From positions 30,144-94,143 of the forward strand of contig CANHCQ010000013.1 of the NCBI GenBank assembly GCA_947459215.1: a stretch of 64,000 nt of DNA, written 5' to 3'. The notes under the pieces are model-generated. The model was not told where the DNA came from. It ran no database searches and worked only from the letters and a program-made list of their open reading frames with translations. Numbering within the stretch: position 1 is the first letter of the stretch; every line of letters begins with the position of its first letter. This DNA is from Phycisphaerales bacterium. Its GTDB lineage: Bacteria; Planctomycetota; Phycisphaerae; Phycisphaerales; UBA1924. The position numbers were made by a program, and so were the translations under genes. This document shows, piece after piece, positions 59,707 to 64,000 of the stretch.

Positions 59707-60867
59707 TTATCGAGCCGTCGCTGCCTGATACCCACGGCCCTGAAGCAGTCGCCAGAACCGGCGTCGCTCGCCCTTGTGCTTGAGATACCGCCGGATCTGG
59801 GTGAGCGGCGACCCCAGCCATCTCGTCATCGACCCCGCGGCTTGCCACCTCGCATACCCGCCGGCTGCCACGCTTGCCAGTACTTCACGCCACTCCCTTG
59901 CGATCGCATCCGGCGTGTGCTCCAGGGCCCGACGCCGCCCGTTCTCCACCATCGCACGATACAAGCCCGGCTCCCTCGCCAGACGCTGCATCGCCGCGAG
60001 CGCCTCCGACGCGTTGCTCACCTCGAAGTAATCGAGCTCGCTCCGGCGTTCATCGCGGTACCCCGCCTCCGGCCCGACGAACGCAACGCACCCGGCCTGC
60101 CACGCGTTCACCAACTTCAGTGCCGGCTTGATCGAACGGAAGTACTCGCTACCACCTCGCACCGCCAGCACCGCGTCGGTCTGGCTCCAATCCCGGCCTG
60201 CTTCGTCGATGCGACTCTGCCTGAGCGGATGCACGACAAAGCGCACCCCGATCGCCGCAAGTGCGGCCCCGAACTCCGGCGTGCGAAACTCGGGCGCGAT
60301 GTTCTCGATCTCGCCGTGGAAGACGATGTTCTCGAAGCGGTCGCCCCGGCGGTCATCGCGAGGCCGGAGCGAGAGCTGGGGCCAGTGCGGCACAAAGTGA
60401 ACACCCGGCCCATCAACCGACGTTCGATTCTGCACGATCACTTCGTCGCAGTACGCTGGCCGGGCTCGATCCATGCGGCAGCAGATGACGTAGCTGCGCC
60501 ATGACAGCATCCGTTTGCCTGCCCGGGCTGCGTCGTCGTAGGTCAACACGCACAGCCGACCCGGTACGAGGTGCTTCGAAAGCCGCACATCCAGCCCGCG
60601 GCGTTTGAGCTGGATGTACGTGTTGATGATCCACGCCGTCTCGCCGTCCCACTGCCTCCAGTACACCGACGCCGGTGGCGGCTCGGCGCCCTCAAAGAGA
60701 GGCAGCCACGGCTTCTGACGGCGCTCGTCAAGCATGACGAAGTAGACCGGCTCCGACAGCGGAGCCAAAGCTGTCTCGGCGCTCATCAGCCGCATGATCT
60801 CGTGTGCATCGGGCGTGCGCATGGCGTCGGTCCGGTGCAGGCGGTGGCGAGGGTTCGGCGTGTTCAC
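59707..60867 (-). CDS. Glycosyltransferase-like protein (GT4-like)
   Basis: The 386-residue protein has no signal peptide. Its C-terminal half shows the GT4-like nucleotide-sugar site: FRSIKPALKLVNAWQAGCVA, FVGPEAGYRDERRSELDYFE and then EALAAMQRLAREPGLYRAMV. The N-terminal half is less clear, with VMLDERRQKPWLPLFEGAEP and HFVPHWPQLSLRPRDDRRGD. It begins at the GTG at 60867, which overlaps the scpA stop by 4 bases. Catalytic residues cannot be fixed by eye. It could modify a lipid or cell-surface sugar, and the overlap with scpA is likely a matter of packing, not function. Confidence 0.72.
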   Translation of the reverse strand: MNTPNPRHRLHRTDAMRTPDAHEIMRLMSAETALAPLSEPVYFVMLDERRQKPWLPLFEGAEPPPASVYWRQWDGETAWIINTYIQLKRRGLDVRLSKHLVPGRLCVLTYDDAARAGKRMLSWRSYVICCRMDRARPAYCDEVIVQNRTSVDGPGVHFVPHWPQLSLRPRDDRRGDRFENIVFHGEIENIAPEFRTPEFGAALAAIGVRFVVHPLRQSRIDEAGRDWSQTDAVLAVRGGSEYFRSIKPALKLVNAWQAGCVAFVGPEAGYRDERRSELDYFEVSNASEALAAMQRLAREPGLYRAMVENGRRRALEHTPDAIAREWREVLASVAAGGYARWQAAGSMTRWLGSPLTQIRRYLKHKGERRRFWRLLQGRGYQAATAR

Positions 60868-61697
60868 TCGAGCGGTGCCGGAGCGGGGATCGCCTCGCTC
60901 GAATCAGGGTCACGAAGCTCCAGATCGATCTCGCCCGACCCATCCTGCTTCACGCCGATCATGCGTCGGCGGACCAGGTCAAGCACCGCGAGGAACAAAC
61001 CGATCATCTCGCTCCGCTTGCGGCCGGTCAGCAGTGTTCGGAACGACAGCCGCTTCTCGCCCAACGAAATCTCATCGCTCTTGAGCCGCTCGACGATGTC
61101 CGCCGCGTGCAGCTCGATCGGCGTGTCGTCGTACACCACTTGGTGATCGCCCAGCCGCTCGAAGTTCACCGTCGCGACGATCCGCTTGAACGCGTCGAGC
61201 AGGTCGGTCAGTTCCAGATCCTCGACATCGAGCGCCGCGACCTCGTCCGCGATCGCGTCCGCATCGGTCGACACGATCTCTGGTTCCGCCGCCCCGCCCA
61301 CCGCGAACCGCGACTGCCAGTGGGTGCCGCGCGTCTCGAGGGCGGCGGCCGCATCGCGGTACTGTTTGTACGCCAGCAACTGCCGCACCAAGTCCGCCCG
61401 CGGATCCTCGCCGCTCGGAGCTTCGCCCGACTCCGTCGTCTCGCCGGGCGTCCGAGCCAGCCAGCGGCTCTTCACTTCCATGAGCGTCGCCGCCATCACC
61501 AGAAACTCGCCCGCGACGTCGATATCGATCAGCGAGCCGTCGGCGTCAAGGCTGTTCAGGAACGCGATGTACTGATCCGCGATCGTCGAGATCGGGATGT
61601 CGTTCACATCCACTTCGTTCTTGCGGATCAGAAAGAGCAGCAGATCCAGCGGCCCCTCAAAGGCCTCCAGCCGCACGCGATAGTCTTCGGTCAGCAT
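60864..61697 (-). CDS. scpA: Segregation and condensation protein A (ScpA)
   Basis: ScpA is the kleisin subunit of the Smc-ScpA-ScpB condensin, which organises chromosomes. The N-terminal motif YRVRLEAFEGPLDLLLFLIR and the following DVNDIPISTIADQYIAFL match the family, as does VAGEFLVMAATLMEVKSRWL. The central part is acidic and variable, and the C terminus holds a winged helix (FRTLLTGRKRSEMIGLFLAV). The product is 277 residues. GGAGG about 6 bases before the ATG at 61697 supports the start. It overlaps the glycosyltransferase-like gene by 4 bases. scpB and smc are not in the window. Confidence 0.94.
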   Translation of the reverse strand: MLTEDYRVRLEAFEGPLDLLLFLIRKNEVDVNDIPISTIADQYIAFLNSLDADGSLIDIDVAGEFLVMAATLMEVKSRWLARTPGETTESGEAPSGEDPRADLVRQLLAYKQYRDAAAALETRGTHWQSRFAVGGAAEPEIVSTDADAIADEVAALDVEDLELTDLLDAFKRIVATVNFERLGDHQVVYDDTPIELHAADIVERLKSDEISLGEKRLSFRTLLTGRKRSEMIGLFLAVLDLVRRRMIGVKQDGSGEIDLELRDPDSSEAIPAPAPLE

Positions 61698-61784
61698 CCA
61701 TGCCTCCGCAACGCGTGTCAGGACTCCGCCGCACGCGGGAACAGTGTACGCGATCCCTGAAGTGTTCACCGAACTCCAGACGCC

Positions 61785-61819
61785 ACTCCCCCTCCCAGAG
61801 GGAGGGGGCCGGGGGGTGG
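61785..61819. repeat. Dispersed hairpin element, copy 2
   Basis: The copy lies between the divergent scpA and kdsD genes. A perfect inverted repeat of 7-9 bases (ccccctccc with gggaggggg) surrounds a 3-base core and is followed by ggccggggggtgg. It matches the addB copy at 10557-10591 at about 32 of 35 positions. One stem pair differs by a compensatory swap. Confidence 0.78.
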
Positions 61820-61901
61820 GTTGGTTCTTTCGAGGGGATATCCAAACACTTGCCCTCATCTCGTTCCGTCCGCTCTTCCCTCATCGCACTACCCTTCTTC
61901 G

Positions 61902-63038
61902 ATGTCCCGCACGAAAGGCCCTACTCCCGCCGACGCCGCCAAGCCGTCGCACCCCGCCGCCGCCATCCTTCCCGAGGCCAAGCCCGCCACGCGCCCCGCC
62001 GCCAAGCCCCGCGTCACCCTCCCCAAGGACGCCCCCGCGCTCGCGAAGAAGATCCTCCGGTCCGAGGCCCAGGCTCTTGTCACCCTCGCCGATTCCCTCG
62101 GCGATCCCTTCGAGGAAGCATGCCGCCTCATCGTCGCGTGCGCCGAATCCGGCGGCACCGTCCTCGTCACCGGCTTGGGCAAGTCCGGCCTCGTCGGGTC
62201 CAAGATCAGCGCCACGCTCGCCTCTCTCGGCATCCCCAGCCACAGCGTGCATCCGTCTGAAGCCGCCCACGGCGACCTCGGCCGCTTCCGCAAGACAGAC
62301 ACCGTCGTCTGCATCTCCGCCAGCGGCGAGACCACCGAAGTCGTCAACGTCGCCTCGATCCTCCGCCAAGACGGCCTGCCCATCATCAGCATCACCGCCC
62401 GCACGGCGCCCCAAGGAGCGACCAAGCCCTCCAGCCTCGAAGCACTCGCCACCGTCGCGCTTGGCCTCAACCTCGAGCACGAAGCCGGCGAGCCCGACTT
62501 CGCCGCCCCTACCTCCTCCACCACCGCGACCATGGCCCTCGGCGACGCCCTCGCCATCGTCGCCGCCAAAGCCCGCGACTTCACCGACGCCGACTTCAAG
62601 CGCCGCCACCCCGGCGGCACGCTGGGCGACCTGCTCCGCCCCATCACCGAAGTCCTCCGCTTCAAGCTCGGCAAGGACCTCCCCCGCATCACCGACGACC
62701 GCTCCGTCGCAGCCGCGCTCGAAGAAGCCGCCAAGTGGGGCCGCCGCCCCGGCGCCATCATCCTCTGCGACGCCAAGACGGGCCGCCTCAGCGGCATCTT
62801 CACCGACGCCGATCTCCGCCGGCTGATCCTCCGCGACCCCGCCGAGCTGCACAACCCGATCGCCGCGGTGATGACCAAGAACCCGCGTTACCTGCAGGAC
62901 TCGGCGCTGGTCCGCGACGCCGTGAAGCTCGTGCGCGAGCACCGGGCCGACGAGATCCCGGTTGTGAACGCCGCGGGTGAGCCCGTCGGCGTCCTCGACG
63001 TGCAGGACCTCATCACGATGCGCTTGGTGCAGGACTGA
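61902..63038 (+). CDS. kdsD: Arabinose-5-phosphate isomerase, KpsF/GutQ family (SIS plus CBS domains)
   Basis: KdsD makes D-arabinose 5-phosphate for the Kdo sugar of lipopolysaccharide. The SIS domain (about residues 45-210) shows VTGLGKSGLVGSKISATLAS, the conserved HPSEAAHGDLGRF and VVCISASGETTEVV. Two CBS domains follow (about 250-378), with GIFTDADLRRLILRD and VLDVQDLITMRLVQD. The product is 378 residues. The N terminus has a 40-residue Pro/Ala/Lys-rich extension. The ATG at 61902 has no strong ribosome binding site. It is followed 258 bases later by an LptC-like gene, which together suggest lipopolysaccharide assembly. Confidence 0.93.
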   Translation: MSRTKGPTPADAAKPSHPAAAILPEAKPATRPAAKPRVTLPKDAPALAKKILRSEAQALVTLADSLGDPFEEACRLIVACAESGGTVLVTGLGKSGLVGSKISATLASLGIPSHSVHPSEAAHGDLGRFRKTDTVVCISASGETTEVVNVASILRQDGLPIISITARTAPQGATKPSSLEALATVALGLNLEHEAGEPDFAAPTSSTTATMALGDALAIVAAKARDFTDADFKRRHPGGTLGDLLRPITEVLRFKLGKDLPRITDDRSVAAALEEAAKWGRRPGAIILCDAKTGRLSGIFTDADLRRLILRDPAELHNPIAAVMTKNPRYLQDSALVRDAVKLVREHRADEIPVVNAAGEPVGVLDVQDLITMRLVQD

Positions 63039-63104
63039 TCGCTCTCCGGCTTCGCTGGCACAGGCGTCCCGGCTGTGCGCGCGCCGCAAGTCGAAACACC
63101 CGTA

Positions 63105-63237
63105 GACGCCGAGGCTGACGAGTCCGCGAGAAAGCCTCGGATGGACCGGAGCAACCACGACCATCCACGCAGCGACCGCACCCTCGCTCACGAGACGATC
63201 CGAGGCTTCGTCGCCGAGCCTCCTCAGCCTCGGCGTC
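63105..63237. repeat. Nested inverted repeats
   Basis: The outer arms gacgccgaggctga (63105-63118) and tcagcctcggcgtc (63224-63237) are perfectly complementary over 14 bases. The inner arms aagcctcggat (63132-63142) and atccgaggctt (63198-63208) are complementary over 11. Together they could fold into one long interrupted hairpin of about 130 bases. It lies between kdsD and the LptC-like gene. Confidence 0.82.
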
Positions 63238-63296
63238 CTTCAGCAACCGCTACCCTTCCGCGGCTCTTTCCATTCTCTTCGCGGTTCGCATCTTCC

Positions 63297-64000
63297 ATGA
63301 CCACCAGAACGCCCTCCACTTCGAGCCTTCCCTCCCGCACCGGCAGCACCCGAGGCGTCGGCCTCTTCGTCGCCTTCCTGGTCGCGGTGGTGACCATCGC
63401 GGGCCTGTGGTACATCTCCTCCTCCGCGCCCAAGGCCAAGCCCGTCGCAAAGCCAACCGACGCCAACGTCGGCGCCGCCCCTAAGGCCGACGACGATCTT
63501 TCCGGCAGCGGCATCACCCTCCAGCTCGTCGATCGCGACAACCCCGGTCGCCTCGCCGCCGAGTTGAAGCTCCCCGCCGTCCAGCCCCTCGCCGCGAAGC
63601 GTTACGCGGTCGAATCACCCTCAGGCTGGGTCTATCCCCGCGACGGCCGCGTCGTCCACATCCGCGCCGACAAGGGCGATCTCTTCCTCCCCAACCGTCA
63701 GCAGCTCCCCGAGCGCGGCGAGTTCAAGGGCAATGTCATCGTCCGCCTCTTCGCCGGCCCCGCAGGCCGCACCATCGATCCGGACAAGGAAACGCCCCTC
63801 CTCATCGCCCGCACCGACACCATCGCCTTCGACGGCGCGATCGGCGAGCTGCAGGTCCCCGGCCGCATCACCATCGACGGCAGCGGCGTCGCCTACGCCG
63901 GCAGCAGCCTCCGCATCCTCTTCAACGACCCCGAGCAACGCATCGAGCTCCTGACCGCGGAACAGAGCGAATACCTCCGCATCGATCCCAAGGCCGCCCG
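63297..64000 (+). CDS. LptC-like lipopolysaccharide export protein (3' end cut by window edge)
   Basis: Visible are 234 residues. The N terminus has Ser/Thr-rich residues and then one membrane segment (GLFVAFLVAVVTIAGLWYIS, about residues 22-41), followed by a Lys/Ala/Pro linker and a beta-rich periplasmic domain with VYPRDGRVVHIRADKGDLFL and VRLFAGPAGRTIDPDKETPL. This layout resembles LptC, which links the inner-membrane Lpt complex to LptA. Position after kdsD is also typical of the kdsD-kdsC-lptC-lptA order, although kdsC is missing. The ATG at 63297 has no strong ribosome binding site. The family assignment rests on layout and context, not on a clear motif, so it is moderate. Confidence 0.65.
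   Translation, partial: MTTRTPSTSSLPSRTGSTRGVGLFVAFLVAVVTIAGLWYISSSAPKAKPVAKPTDANVGAAPKADDDLSGSGITLQLVDRDNPGRLAAELKLPAVQPLAAKRYAVESPSGWVYPRDGRVVHIRADKGDLFLPNRQQLPERGEFKGNVIVRLFAGPAGRTIDPDKETPLLIARTDTIAFDGAIGELQVPGRITIDGSGVAYAGSSLRILFNDPEQRIELLTAEQSEYLRIDPKAA

Noticed and set aside
1..64000. CRISPR arrays, tRNA genes, insertion sequences and prophage genes
   Set aside because: I looked for regularly spaced repeats, cloverleaf patterns, transposase or integrase motifs and phage structural genes on both strands and found none that I can support.

Overview
The window is high-GC, densely coded bacterial DNA. It probably comes from a planctomycete of the class Phycisphaerae. The evidence is indirect but consistent: a PEP-CTERM-like tail (VPTPG...GLGG...RRRR), type I dockerin repeats on secreted proteins that have no cellulosome, several very large prepilin-like proteins, an ECF sigma factor overlapping a WD40-repeat Ser/Thr kinase, expanded Gfo/Idh/MocA oxidoreductases with an AP-endonuclease-2-type TIM barrel, and squalene genes of the HpnD/HpnE type. 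Outer-membrane genes (porin, secretin, KdsD, LptC-like) indicate a diderm envelope. I see no phage, insertion sequence, tRNA or CRISPR array. The only non-coding RNA I can support is RNase P RNA.

Layout. 1-5074 (minus strand): rhomboid protease, tgt, yajC and secD, the last cut by the window edge. 5169-11287 (minus): an addB-addA recombination nuclease pair. 11400-14986 (minus): a prepilin-like protein, a PEP-CTERM-type secreted protein and a phosphodiester glycosidase-domain protein. 15150-21942 (plus): thiS-thiG, then a porin, aspartase and Dcu transporter module, then a secreted esterase-like protein with a dockerin tail. 21959-24461 (minus): VOC-domain protein, YbjQ-family protein and a GHL10 glycosidase-like protein. 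24590-31067 (plus): a sugar-metabolism cluster with three Gfo/Idh/MocA oxidoreductases, a NagB/PIG-L fusion and a sugar isomerase-like TIM barrel, followed directly by rnpB (31096-31548). 31651-33889 (minus): panC, methyltransferase and acetyltransferase. 34007-38056 (minus): secretin followed by a TPR lipoprotein. 38394-40820 (plus): SPFH/GYF protein and zinc-ribbon membrane protein. 40891-45078 (minus): lipoprotein, secreted nuclease/phosphatase, and hpnD-hpnE. 45117-49713 (plus): rmlB, a beta-helix protein with two dockerin repeats, and a methyltransferase. 49791-54040 (minus): three tandem prepilin-like genes. 54450-61697 (minus): scpA, a glycosyltransferase-like gene, ECF sigma factor, WD40 kinase and a zinc-ribbon membrane protein. 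61902-64000 (plus): kdsD and the start of an LptC-like gene.

How the genes work together. SecD and YajC, the secretin and the prepilin-like proteins all concern export. The porin, AspA and Dcu form a plausible aspartate-to-fumarate route across both membranes. The 24-31 kb cluster looks like catabolism of an unusual, probably amino or oxidised, sugar. The sigma/kinase pair, and perhaps the zinc-ribbon protein beside it, looks like a signalling unit.

The most unusual signals are: a NagB/PIG-L fusion whose catalytic Asp is a Thr; a hairpin element present once inside addB and once between genes, with a compensatory base change; a tight set of terminators sharing a T5-C-T(3-5) tail; a three-copy 16-bp-period repeat upstream of one prepilin gene; and several clusters of inverted repeats between genes.
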